DNA of 59,115 nucleotides from Cyanobacteria bacterium UBA6984 (GCA_002450015.1 DJYG01000059.1:1-59115), one strand, 5' to 3'. Positions 50,769 to 58,816 are shown, counted from the stretch's first letter. Notes: generated from the letters alone by a model not told the origin. Program-made: numbers and translations.

Positions 50769-52088
50769 ATGAAAATTTGTGTAATTCCGATTGATAACAG
50801 ACCTGTATGCTACAATCTTTTTAAAGATATTGCTGCAATTGATGAAGATATTGAGCTTTTTATTCCAAATCGAGAATATTTAGGGGATTTAGAAAAAAAT
50901 GCCCAAATTGATAAAATTTTTGATTGGTTAAAGCGATTACCAAAAGTGGATAACATTATTGTTTCGCTTGATACACTTGCCTATGGCGGACTTATTCCAT
51001 CTCGCAGATGTCCTGAAACTATTGAAGAAATAAAAAAAAGATTAGAATTTTTAAAAAATATTCTAATACAAAAGGAAGCAAAAATTTATGCATTTTCAAG
51101 TATTATGAGGATTTCTAACAATAATATTAATCAGGAGGAAAAGTTATACTGGAGTGAGTATGGAACAAAAATTTTTGACTATTCCTTTAATTCTCACAAA
51201 TTTGGAAAAGCAGAAACCGATATTCCGAAAGAAATTCTTGATGATTATTTGAAAACCCGTAAAAGAAATTTTGAAATTAATAAATTATATTTACAATGGC
51301 AAAAAGAAGGTATTTTTGAAACATTAGTTTTTTCTAAAGATGATTGTGCAGAGTTTGGGTTTAATGTACAGGAAGCTCAAGAATTGGAAAAACTTGGCGG
51401 ATTTACAAAAACAGGGGCTGATGAAATTCCATTAACGCTTTTTGCGCGCTCAATTCAGGGTGAAATGTCCGTAGATATTAAATTTACCGAACCTGAATAT
51501 AAAAATTTAATATCAAATTATGAAGATGTTTCTATCGAAAAATCTGTTTTGGGACAGTTATCACTTGCAAATATTAATGTAACAGATAATAAAAATTCAA
51601 ACATTACTTTAGTTGTTAATAACTTTAAAGAAAAACAAGGTGAAATTGTCATGAAACGCCGAACAGAGCCATATAATGATAAATTTGAAGAACCTGACAA
51701 AAATTATATGATAGCGGATGTTAGATATGCAAATGGCGCAGATAATGCGTTTGTCGAGCAATTTATTAATAACAAATATAAAAATAATTTTTACGGTTAT
51801 TCAGCTTGGAATACAAGTGCAAATACTTTAGGAAGTTTATTATGTGCCGCAAAAGTTAAATTCTTCGCTAAAAAATATAATGAAAACGCTTTTAAACATT
51901 TGCAAGCCATAAGGCTACTTGATGATTGGGCATATCAGGCAAATGTAAGACAAACTTTAACTAATATAATGAGTCCGGATATGAATAATTTTGAACAAAA
52001 AGTTTCAGATTTTTTGAATTATAAAATTGATGCAGAATATTCTTATCCTTGGAAAAGGCTTTTCGAAATAGAGGTAACATTAAAATGA
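50769..52088 (+). CDS. DUF4127 family protein
   Basis: A 439-residue protein of the DUF4127 family, recognised from the start ICVIPIDNRPVCYNL and SLDTLAYGGLIPSR, followed by FSSIMRISN and DVRYANGADNAF, with SAWNTSANTLGSLL later. There is no signal peptide or membrane helix. Biochemical function is unknown to me. The apparent mRNA is leaderless. Its stop overlaps the mntP start by 4 nt (ATGA), indicating coupled translation. Confidence 0.85.
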   Translation: MKICVIPIDNRPVCYNLFKDIAAIDEDIELFIPNREYLGDLEKNAQIDKIFDWLKRLPKVDNIIVSLDTLAYGGLIPSRRCPETIEEIKKRLEFLKNILIQKEAKIYAFSSIMRISNNNINQEEKLYWSEYGTKIFDYSFNSHKFGKAETDIPKEILDDYLKTRKRNFEINKLYLQWQKEGIFETLVFSKDDCAEFGFNVQEAQELEKLGGFTKTGADEIPLTLFARSIQGEMSVDIKFTEPEYKNLISNYEDVSIEKSVLGQLSLANINVTDNKNSNITLVVNNFKEKQGEIVMKRRTEPYNDKFEEPDKNYMIADVRYANGADNAFVEQFINNKYKNNFYGYSAWNTSANTLGSLLCAAKVKFFAKKYNENAFKHLQAIRLLDDWAYQANVRQTLTNIMSPDMNNFEQKVSDFLNYKIDAEYSYPWKRLFEIEVTLK

Positions 52089-52624
52089 GTTTAGTATCCT
52101 TGGTGTTATTGGCAATAGCACTTTCTGTAGATGCATGTGTTGTTTCATTTGCTCATGGTCTTGTGTTAGAAGGTAAAAAATTTAAAAATGCTCTTTTACT
52201 GGCATTGTTTACCGGTTTTTTTCAAGCGTTTATGCCATTAATAGGATATTATATTACTCAGTCTATGTTAAAGTATGTTGAACCTTTTGGAAAATGGCTT
52301 GTTTTTGCAATATTTATGTATTTAGGTATAAAATTTATTCAAGAGTCTTTTAATGAGGATAGGGAAGTTCCGCTTTGTTTATCTTTAAGATGTTTATTTT
52401 TTATTGGTATTGCAACAAGTATAGATGCGTTAGCCTCAGGAGTCACTCTGTCATTAACTTCTACAAATATATTCAAAGCTGTATTTTTAATAGGAACAAC
52501 AACATTTTTATTTGCCTTTGTAGGTTATTGGAGCGGGTGCTGTATGAAAAAACTATCTACAAAAGTATTAGAAGTTATGGCAGGTTTAATTTTAGTATTT
52601 TTATCTGTAAAATCTCTATTTTAA
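52085..52624 (+). CDS. mntP: Manganese efflux pump MntP
   Basis: A 179-residue six-helix membrane protein exporting Mn2+. The paired acidic motifs LAIALSVDACVVSFAHG (first helix) and GIATSIDALASGVTLS (fourth helix) are characteristic. ATG 52085 has GAGGT upstream and overlaps the DUF4127 stop; an upstream in-frame ATG lies inside that gene. No yybP-ykoY element is visible, so regulation by Mn2+ here is not evident. Confidence 0.93.
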   Translation: MSLVSLVLLAIALSVDACVVSFAHGLVLEGKKFKNALLLALFTGFFQAFMPLIGYYITQSMLKYVEPFGKWLVFAIFMYLGIKFIQESFNEDREVPLCLSLRCLFFIGIATSIDALASGVTLSLTSTNIFKAVFLIGTTTFLFAFVGYWSGCCMKKLSTKVLEVMAGLILVFLSVKSLF

Positions 52625-52656
52625 TGAGAATAGGCTTGTAAAATTTCTTAGGATAA

Positions 52657-52690
52657 TTGCCTTTTTCTATAAATCAGTTATTATGTAAAT
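52657..52690 (+). promoter_or_regulatory. Promoter of the dnaJ-like gene (leaderless layout)
   Basis: TTGCCT (52657-52662), 16 nt, TATTAT (52679-52684), then GTAAAT and ATG 52691. Confidence 0.55.
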
Positions 52691-53731
52691 ATGTCGCAAT
52701 CAGATAAGAATTATTATGAAATATTAGAAGTTGAGTCTGATGTATCATCTGATGAGTTAAAATCAGCCTATCGTAAGCTTGCGAGAAAATATCATCCCGA
52801 TATCGCAGGTGAAGCCGGTGTTGAAAAATTTAAAGAAATTATAGAAGCATACGAAACTCTTTCTGATGAAACAAAAAGAAAAAGGTATGATATTCTAAGA
52901 GGAATTTTTAAATATAACAAATCGACAACCGACAGAACTACTCAAAAAGAGGCTCAAAAAGCTTATAGACAAGCTAAAAACCAAGAAGAAATTATAAAAG
53001 AAGCAAATAAAAATAAACAAACTGAACAAAAACAGCAATCAAGCTCACAAGATTTTTCAAATATTTTAAATGAATTTCTTGATGGTTTTAAATCTCAAAC
53101 AAAAACAAAAAAAGAAACACATAAATCTATAAACGGCGATAATATAACAACCGATGTTGTTATAACAATGCTTGAAGCAATAAATGGTGTTTCAAAAACC
53201 GTAAATATTTTATCAACTCAAGAATGCTCAAACTGCCACGGAAGAAAATTCGCAAACGGTTATACTTGTCCTGTTTGTGATGGAACGGGTACTGTTTCTC
53301 AGCATAAGAAAATAACAGTAAAAATTCCTGCAAATGTAAAACCAAATTCTAAAATAAGAATTCCATCAGAGGGCAATTTAGGTTTATATGGCGGTAAAAA
53401 CGGCGATTTATATTTGAATGTTGTTATAGAAAATAATTCAAATTTTAAATATGAGGATTTAAATGTTTTGTTTACAATACCAATAACTCCTCCTGAAGCG
53501 GTACTCGGTACAACAATAAATGTTCCGACAACAAATGGTAATGTTTTAATGAAAGTTATGCCAAAAACAAGTTCAGGTCAAAAATATCGTCTTGCGGGAC
53601 AAGGTTTGACAAGAGATGGTAAAACCGGAGATATGATTGTCACTGTTAATATAGAAGTTCCAAATAATCTTTCAGATAAAGAAATAGAATTATACAAACA
53701 ATTGAGGGATTTTGCTAAAGAACGAGTTTAA
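52691..53731 (+). CDS. DnaJ-like co-chaperone with half zinc finger
   Basis: A 346-residue J-domain protein. The J domain (about 1-70) has the HPD motif in YHPDIAGEAG. Instead of a Gly/Phe region there is a Lys/Gln-rich linker (about 78-140). The Cys-rich part has only two of the four CxxCxGxG repeats (CSNCHGRK and CPVCDGTG), enough for one zinc site. The C-terminal substrate-binding domains (IPANVKPNSKIRIPSEGNLG, GDLYLNVVIE, PPEAVLGTTINVPT) are intact. It is probably a specialised DnaJ/CbpA-like partner of DnaK. Apparently leaderless. Confidence 0.88.
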   Translation: MSQSDKNYYEILEVESDVSSDELKSAYRKLARKYHPDIAGEAGVEKFKEIIEAYETLSDETKRKRYDILRGIFKYNKSTTDRTTQKEAQKAYRQAKNQEEIIKEANKNKQTEQKQQSSSQDFSNILNEFLDGFKSQTKTKKETHKSINGDNITTDVVITMLEAINGVSKTVNILSTQECSNCHGRKFANGYTCPVCDGTGTVSQHKKITVKIPANVKPNSKIRIPSEGNLGLYGGKNGDLYLNVVIENNSNFKYEDLNVLFTIPITPPEAVLGTTINVPTTNGNVLMKVMPKTSSGQKYRLAGQGLTRDGKTGDMIVTVNIEVPNNLSDKEIELYKQLRDFAKERV

Positions 53732-53732
53732 A

Positions 53733-54125
53733 TCAAGCATTGTTATTCATTTTATCAACAAATAACAGCCATACATAAATGGTAAAATTATCTAAAATAA
53801 CTGTTGATGAAAATATCCATAACAAAAAATTATTGTTATTTTTAAATAAACAAAACATAATAAATAATATTAAAAGAGTTTTAGTTGTTTTTACATATAT
53901 TGAATCCATATTTGCGATTTCTTCAATTTGATCTTTCAAAATAAGACTTCCTGCTGTTTTAATCATGAGTTGTTGAACTATAAATGAAAGTATTAAAGCT
54001 AAAACTGTTGTTGCCAATTTTACTAATATGCCGACAGTTAATACTTTTGCTGCCCAAGTGAAAATGTTCATATATGTAAGCCATGCAAATATGGCTAAAA
54101 ATAATGTATAAATAACTTTTTTCAT
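53733..54125 (-). CDS. Small membrane protein of unknown function
   Basis: A 130-residue protein with about four hydrophobic helices (near 2-20, 24-50, 83-97 and 101-120). ATG 54125 (MKKVIYTLF) is chosen because GGGAAG lies just upstream; the ATG at 54137 abuts a TATAAT. It is convergent with the dnaJ-like gene, ending 1 nt after it. No family recognised. Confidence 0.65.
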   Translation of the reverse strand: MKKVIYTLFLAIFAWLTYMNIFTWAAKVLTVGILVKLATTVLALILSFIVQQLMIKTAGSLILKDQIEEIANMDSIYVKTTKTLLILFIMFCLFKNNNNFLLWIFSSTVILDNFTIYVWLLFVDKMNNNA

Positions 54126-54259
54126 AATTCTTCCCATAATATTATATATAAAAATTTTTAATTATGAAATTATTTCAAAATGTAAAAATGTGTTATATTT
54201 TGCTATAAAAACGTCAATTTTATTTTTTAGTATATTTAATTTTTGAGTAGGCAAAGTTT

Positions 54260-54814
54260 ATGTGTAATTCATTTTCAGCAGCATATTCATTAATATTAGA
54301 CACAAAAGACCTTATAAAAGGTAATAAGACTAAAATACCGGAAGTTGTTTTGGGTGCTAATACCGTTTTGTCTGCACTCGGCAAGTCAAATACCGGATTG
54401 GGACGCACCATAAAAAGAGGGTATGACACATTTGCTAAGAATGGTCATGACAAGTTTTACGATATTGGTCAAAAAAATACGAATCCTATAAGATTTGTTA
54501 TGGGGATAACAGATTGTAAACTACATAAAGAAGGAAATTGGATAAAAAAATATGTCCCTTATGTTGTAGGTTTTACAGCTGACCTTGTAGCAGAAGGATT
54601 TATGGGAAGTAAAACCGGGTCAAAAATTCTTAATTCCATATCATCAAAAGTTTCCGATACATTGTGCAAAAATAAAAAAGCAAAAGAAACAGTGAATGCT
54701 TTAGTTTCAGGTGTTTTATATCAATTTGCTGCAAATACTGTTGAAGAAAAAGTCGGTCAATTTACAGATAAAATTATTGATAAATTTCAAAAAAAAGAAA
54801 ATATCAAAATTTGA
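54260..54814 (+). CDS. Unknown protein with hydrophobic helices
   Basis: A 184-residue protein, MCNSFSAAYSLILDTKDLIKG..., with Gly/Ser-rich amphipathic stretches (PYVVGFTADLVAEGFMGS, VSGVLYQFAANTVEEKV) and a basic end. No signal peptide or clear family. It shares the flavour of repeated Lys plus GFTADL-like helices with the unknown proteins at 2238 and 3265, but no firm alignment. The upstream ribosome site is weak (GGCAAAG). Confidence 0.6.
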   Translation: MCNSFSAAYSLILDTKDLIKGNKTKIPEVVLGANTVLSALGKSNTGLGRTIKRGYDTFAKNGHDKFYDIGQKNTNPIRFVMGITDCKLHKEGNWIKKYVPYVVGFTADLVAEGFMGSKTGSKILNSISSKVSDTLCKNKKAKETVNALVSGVLYQFAANTVEEKVGQFTDKIIDKFQKKENIKI

Positions 54815-54831
54815 AATAATAGTAAGTTTTA

Positions 54832-55764
54832 CTACATTAAAATTTGAATAAGTAGTCCAAACGCCATTGAAATTACTAAAATTATCCCTAAAATTTTAAA
54901 ACACTCTTTTTTATTTTCATTATTTTGGAATAATACAAGTAAACCTAAACCTGCATTAGCTGATAATCCTGCAATCAGAGCTCCGAATGTTATTATGTGT
55001 TTTAAATATAGCATTACGATTAAAACAGATGTTGCACAGTTTGGAATTAAACCGACAAATGAAGCAAGTATGACTTGTATAGTATGATTTATATTAAAAA
55101 TGGATTGCACAGTGTTTTCCGCAAAGCTAAAAGCAAAATCTAAACAACAATTAACAACCAGTATAAAAATAAATACATTAAAGCAATGTTTTATCGGATG
55201 GACAAATAAATTTGTTACCTGCGAATGAATTTCATTGTGACAGCATCCGCATTCACAAACTTCAATTTTTTCGTTTGTGGGGTTCAGATTGGTTTTAAAA
55301 ATAAAATCAACTAAATATCCTGAAACAATACCCATTATAATTTTTGTTGAAATAACAGGCATGATAACAGAAAAACTTTCAGGATGAACAAGTAAAATTG
55401 GTATAGCTTCATCGCTTGTAGATATGTATATAGCGATTAATGTTCCAAGCGTAATAAATCTTTTAATATATAACATTGTTGCAATTACTGAAAAACCGCA
55501 TTGTGGTATTGATGCCAAACAACTACCTATAAGAGGTCCCCAGATTTTTGAACTAAGCGAAAGTTTTTCAATTTTTTCAGAAAAATAATTCTCAAAAATT
55601 TCAATAAATAAAAATATAATGAATAAAAATGGTATAAGATTAATGCTTTCCGCAACTGCTTCTTGTAAAAATTCAGGAACATGAATAAACTGTACAAATT
55701 TTAAAATCAAATTCATGCAATTTTCATTAAAATTATTTATGTTTTGTAAAAACTGAATAATCAT
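54832..55764 (-). CDS. Putative ten-helix metal/arsenic exporter (ArsP_2-like)
   Basis: A 310-residue polytopic membrane protein with two homologous halves. IGSCLASIPQCGFSVIATML with LYIKRFITLGTLIA in the first half corresponds to SFVGLIPNCATSVLIVMLYL with KHIITFGALIAG in the second. The central loop holds VCECGCCHNEIH, a likely metal-binding cluster. This fits the putative heavy-metal exporter family; the substrate may be arsenic, manganese or another metal. Confidence 0.78.
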   Translation of the reverse strand: MIIQFLQNINNFNENCMNLILKFVQFIHVPEFLQEAVAESINLIPFLFIIFLFIEIFENYFSEKIEKLSLSSKIWGPLIGSCLASIPQCGFSVIATMLYIKRFITLGTLIAIYISTSDEAIPILLVHPESFSVIMPVISTKIIMGIVSGYLVDFIFKTNLNPTNEKIEVCECGCCHNEIHSQVTNLFVHPIKHCFNVFIFILVVNCCLDFAFSFAENTVQSIFNINHTIQVILASFVGLIPNCATSVLIVMLYLKHIITFGALIAGLSANAGLGLLVLFQNNENKKECFKILGIILVISMAFGLLIQILM

Positions 55765-55797
55765 ACGAAGAAATTATAGCATAAATAAAATTTAGGA

Positions 55798-55811
55798 TAT
55801 AATATTGTGTG
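55798..55811 (+). promoter_or_regulatory. TATAAT box just before the EamA transporter start
   Basis: TATAAT (55798-55803) lies 8 nt before ATG 55812, or 5 nt before an in-frame GTG at 55809. There is no Shine-Dalgarno, consistent with a leaderless or near-leaderless mRNA. Confidence 0.5.
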
Positions 55812-56696
55812 ATGAAAAAAGCAAAATTGATAGGCACTATATATGGAATAACAGGAGCAGCTGCTTATGGTGTAAACCCATTGTTTGCGAAGTTTTTGTA
55901 TTTTGGTGGCATAGGTGTAAATTCTATTCTTTTTTATAGATATTCAATAGCTATTTTGATTTTATTTTTATGGCTAAAAATATTTAAGCGTATTTCACTA
56001 AAAATAAATTTAAAAGAGGGAATAGTGTTGTTTTTACTTGGCATAATATTTTCAATGTCATCCATAACTTTATTCAAAAGTTACCAATACATTGATGTAG
56101 GAATAGCTTCAACATTATTATTTATATATCCGGTCATAGTCGCAATAATAATGAGTTTATTATTTAAAGAAAAAATAAAAAAAGTTACTGTTATATCAAT
56201 AGTGTTGACTTTATTGGGAGTATTATTATTGTGCAATGGTAAATCCGGTGTAGCTTTAGATTTAACAGGTGTTTTCCTTGTATTATTATCAGCTTTTTGT
56301 TGGGCAACATATATGGTTTGTGTAAAAAAAATACCGATATTAACAAAAATGAATAATGACAAACTTACATTTTATGTTATATTTTTTGGTCTGTTTATAT
56401 ATATATACAATTTAAAATTTTGCACACAATTACAAATGTTGAACACCCCGGTATTGTGGTTGTGTTCCGTAGGATTGGCAATTATACCTACAATAATTTC
56501 AATAGAAACAGTTAATTTGGGTATAAAGCTAATCGGTTCAACAAAAACAGCCATACTAGGGGCTTTAGAACCTGTAACCGCAATAATTATTGGTGTAAGC
56601 TTATTTGGTGAAAATCTTACATTAAGAATTATATGTGGAATAATCTCAATAATTGGAGCAGTTGTAATTGTTGTGTTAAATCAAAACAAAAAATAG
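55812..56696 (+). CDS. EamA/DMT family transporter
   Basis: A 294-residue ten-helix transporter with duplicated EamA domains. The first (about 5-140) has GAAAYGVNPLFAKFLY and DVGIASTLLFIYPVIVAIIM; the second (about 150-290) has LLSAFCWATYMVCVKK and GSTKTAILGALEPVTAIIIG. Such proteins export or import small metabolites such as amino acids or nucleotide sugars; the substrate cannot be assigned. The stop abuts the strong promoter at 56697. Confidence 0.9.
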   Translation: MKKAKLIGTIYGITGAAAYGVNPLFAKFLYFGGIGVNSILFYRYSIAILILFLWLKIFKRISLKINLKEGIVLFLLGIIFSMSSITLFKSYQYIDVGIASTLLFIYPVIVAIIMSLLFKEKIKKVTVISIVLTLLGVLLLCNGKSGVALDLTGVFLVLLSAFCWATYMVCVKKIPILTKMNNDKLTFYVIFFGLFIYIYNLKFCTQLQMLNTPVLWLCSVGLAIIPTIISIETVNLGIKLIGSTKTAILGALEPVTAIIIGVSLFGENLTLRIICGIISIIGAVVIVVLNQNKK

Positions 56697-56725
56697 TTGA
56701 CAATTAATATGATTTTTGATAATCT
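56697..56725 (+). promoter_or_regulatory. Near-consensus promoter of the RNA/tRNA-Leu unit
   Basis: TTGACA (56697-56702), exactly 17 nt, TAATCT (56720-56725): the best sigma-70 promoter I see in the window. Transcription would begin near 56732. Confidence 0.8.
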
Positions 56726-56731
56726 TATGTT

Positions 56732-56850
56732 ACAGCATTGTAGTAAATAATGTTGGATATGCTCTGGTGGCACTCTGCCGAAAAAACGATTAAGTATCGT
56801 TTTGAGTGGGGAGGTAGATAAAATCTACTGATGACGCCGCGGTGCAGATA
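56732..56850 (+). ncRNA. Structured RNA of unknown class upstream of tRNA-Leu
   Basis: Between the strong promoter and the tRNA lies a GC-rich noncoding segment. CACTC (56771-56775) can pair with GAGTG (56804-56808) around an inner hairpin AACGAT-TAAGT-ATCGTT. GTAGAT-AAA-ATCTAC (56814-56828) is a second hairpin, and GGTG (56766-56769) can pair with CGCC (56835-56838) to close a three-way junction. The motif CTGATGACGCC resembles the 3' part of fluoride riboswitches, but the required 5' half is missing. It may be a small RNA or a processed tRNA leader. Confidence 0.5.
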
Positions 56851-56875
56851 AATTTAAATATTAGAATACTACCAT

Positions 56876-56962
56876 GCTCCAGTGGCGGAATCGGTAGACG
56901 CGTCGGACTTAAAATCCGATTGGGCGAATAACTCAGTGCCAGTTCAAGTCTGGCCTGGAGCA
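56876..56962 (+). tRNA. tRNA-Leu (anticodon TAA)
   Basis: A complete 87-nt class II tRNA. Acceptor GCTCCAG pairs with CTGGAGC, discriminator A; D arm TGGCGGAATCGGTAGACGC; anticodon stem TCGGA/TCCGA with loop CTTAAAA, giving anticodon TAA for UUA codons. It has a long variable arm as required for leucine, and T arm CCAG-TTCAAGT-CTGG. CCA is not encoded. UUA is very frequent in these genes. Confidence 0.97.
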
Positions 56963-56969
56963 AATCTAA

Positions 56970-56995
56970 AAGACTTACAAAGTAAGTCTTTTTTT
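56970..56995 (+). terminator. Terminator after tRNA-Leu
   Basis: AAGACTTAC (56970-56978) and GTAAGTCTT (56982-56990) with loop AAA, followed by TTTTT. Confidence 0.85.
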
Positions 56996-57133
56996 CTTGA
57001 GAATACTTTCACTACGCAGCTCATTTATTCGAGCAAGCTCTCATATTGACCTGCGGTTTACCGAGATAGATAATCTATCTCGGCATGTGGTCTTGTTACC
57101 TATCGACCGTATGGTCTCTAGGACAATCCCGCA
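56996..57133 (+). other. Noncoding, hairpin-rich spacer between the tRNA and its duplicated end
   Basis: No gene is seen. The stretch contains CCGAGATAG-ATAAT-CTATCTCGG (a 9-bp stem near 57058-57081), flanked by GACC and GGTC that can also pair, and a GACC-GTAT-GGTC hairpin. It may be part of a second small RNA that ends at the terminator at 57158. Confidence 0.4.
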
Positions 57134-57152
57134 CAAGTCTGGCCTGGAACAA
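57134..57152 (+). repeat. Duplicate of the tRNA-Leu 3' end
   Basis: CAAGTCTGGCCTGGAACAA matches the tRNA 3' end at 56945-56963 in 18 of 19 positions, 189 bp further on and in the same orientation. A terminator follows, as it does after the tRNA. Such tRNA-end copies are typical of attachment sites of integrated elements or of partial tRNA duplications. Confidence 0.7.
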
Positions 57153-57157
57153 TTATA

Positions 57158-57187
57158 AGACAAGGCTGAAAGCCTTGTCTTTTTTTA
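57158..57187 (+). terminator. Second terminator downstream of the tRNA-end copy
   Basis: AGACAAGGCT (57158-57167) and AGCCTTGTCT (57171-57180) with loop GAA, followed by TTTTTTT. Confidence 0.85.
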
Positions 57188-57253
57188 TTATATTCAAAAT
57201 TTATATATAAAAATAATCTTGTCGGACTCAATTAAAATGAATTAATTTAGATT

Positions 57254-58201
57254 TTATCCGACTAAATAGCGTGAACTTTTATATTTTTGTTGCCAGCCGG
57301 TTAGTTCAAAGTGATGTCGTTCACCTTTTTTATTCCAATCACCACCCCAAGTGATTGTACCTCCGCTGAGTTCTTTTACTCTTTGTGCAAATTGGGTTTG
57401 TAAGGCTGAATCTACACCTATTGCTTTGCCGTTTTTGTATAAAACAATATCTGCGGCTACACCGTAGTTATGTGGTGATTGCCCGCCTCTGGCAACCAAA
57501 GAACCTTTTTTTGCTCTGCCTGCATTTGATGCTGCAACAGTTCTTTCCATATCACTATATACAATAGTCAATCCCAGCTCTTTTGCCGCTTGTTGCATGT
57601 ATTTTTGTTTTCCTAACCATTCAGGTTGACTTTTGCTAAATTTTGTCCAACGACAACCAAGTATTTTTGTTCCATCAGGTAATGTTTGTTGTGTTACACC
57701 CCATTTTTGTTTATCACTGGATAAAACACCCGTAGGACTATTATTAGAACCTGTTACAGGTGTAGATGCTCCAGTGACACCGTCAACCTGTTGAGAGCTA
57801 CCATTGTTTGACATAAAAGGTATATTAAAATTCATATTTGATAATGACTTTAACATAGAAGACATAAGGTTATTAAACATAGCATAAGCAGAATTTTGAG
57901 AAGACATAGTTTGCATTTGAGGCATGTATGAAAAATCTCCGGCATCAAAAAATTGACCCCCAAATCCTCCTCCCCAAATAGATGTGCTGCCAATGTTGAA
58001 TGGAATTGGGTATGATAAGGTATTATTATCAGATTGTGCAGATGTTTCAAATACACTACCACTTGCGTTATATTTAACATCTTTACCGTCTATTTTAAAG
58101 GTAAAGGATCCATCACTGTTTTTTGTATAGCTTGTTGCACCTGACGGTACAGATGATCCTTGCCAACCTGCCGATTTTAATGCATTGATATCTATTGTCA
58201 T
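57254..58201 (-). CDS. M15-family D,D-/L,D-peptidase-like wall hydrolase
   Basis: A 315-residue protein with a C-terminal M15 peptidase domain (about 185-310). The zinc ligands are in QSPHNYGVAADIVLY (SxHxxGxxxD pattern) and in ERHHFELTGW, with the conserved ITWGGDWN between them. Such domains cleave peptidoglycan stem peptides (VanY or phage endolysin type). The N-terminal 180 residues are low-complexity, rich in Ser, Asn, Gly and Phe, with no classic signal peptide, so export would need another route. AGGAGATA precedes the start. Confidence 0.85.
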   Translation of the reverse strand: MTIDINALKSAGWQGSSVPSGATSYTKNSDGSFTFKIDGKDVKYNASGSVFETSAQSDNNTLSYPIPFNIGSTSIWGGGFGGQFFDAGDFSYMPQMQTMSSQNSAYAMFNNLMSSMLKSLSNMNFNIPFMSNNGSSQQVDGVTGASTPVTGSNNSPTGVLSSDKQKWGVTQQTLPDGTKILGCRWTKFSKSQPEWLGKQKYMQQAAKELGLTIVYSDMERTVAASNAGRAKKGSLVARGGQSPHNYGVAADIVLYKNGKAIGVDSALQTQFAQRVKELSGGTITWGGDWNKKGERHHFELTGWQQKYKSSRYLVG

Positions 58202-58378
58202 AAATATCTCCTAATTCTTTTTAAGTATGTTTACAAAATCGTGCTTTATATATCGGTTGGGGATAAATTTTTCTTTAGAATTTATAAATAAATTGTTACA
58301 ATTTATATAAATTTTTCTATAAAATAAAAAATTAATCACGGATTAGCTATAATTATATTAATATTTTATGGAGTGGAT

Positions 58379-58816
58379 ATGGCTATTTTAAAGATAGAAA
58401 GATTAGAACATAATAGAGTTTTACCGGAATATAAAACCGAAGGTGCTGCCGGCATGGATTTATGTGCTGCAATTTCAGAACCTGTTACATTAAAACCCTT
58501 GGAGAGAACTTTAATTCCTACCGGATTAAAAATAGAACTTGAGCAAGGATATGAAGCGCAAATCAGACCTCGTTCAGGTATGTCAATAAAGCATGGTATT
58601 ACTTTAATTAATTGTGTAGGAACGATTGATGAAGATTACAGAGGTGAAGTTTGTATTCCTGTTGTAAATATTTCCAATGAAGAATACACTATTCAACCCG
58701 ATGAGCGCATTGCACAAATGGTTATTTCAAAATATGAACAAGCAAAAATAGAAGTTGTGATAAAACTTTCTGATACTCAAAGAGGTTCTGGCGGTTTTGG
58801 CTCAACCGGAAAATAA
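58379..58816 (+). CDS. dut: Deoxyuridine 5'-triphosphate nucleotidohydrolase
   Basis: A 145-residue trimeric dUTPase, hydrolysing dUTP to dUMP and diphosphate. All five motifs are present: EGAAGMDLCAA, RPRSGMSIKHGI, NCVGTIDEDYRGE, DERIAQMVI and the C-terminal RGSGGFGSTGK. ATG 58379 follows GGAG at a good distance; an in-frame GTG two codons earlier overlaps that site and is less likely. Confidence 0.96.
   Translation: MAILKIERLEHNRVLPEYKTEGAAGMDLCAAISEPVTLKPLERTLIPTGLKIELEQGYEAQIRPRSGMSIKHGITLINCVGTIDEDYRGEVCIPVVNISNEEYTIQPDERIAQMVISKYEQAKIEVVIKLSDTQRGSGGFGSTGK

Noticed and set aside
56761..56846. Fluoride riboswitch suggested by CTGATGACGCC
   Set aside because: The conserved 5' GG-GATG part and its pseudoknot partner are absent, and no fluoride exporter follows.
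56761..56846. A second tRNA, because GCTCTGGTGGC resembles the tRNA-Leu 5' end
   Set aside because: No matching acceptor 3' strand, T arm or anticodon arm can be found.
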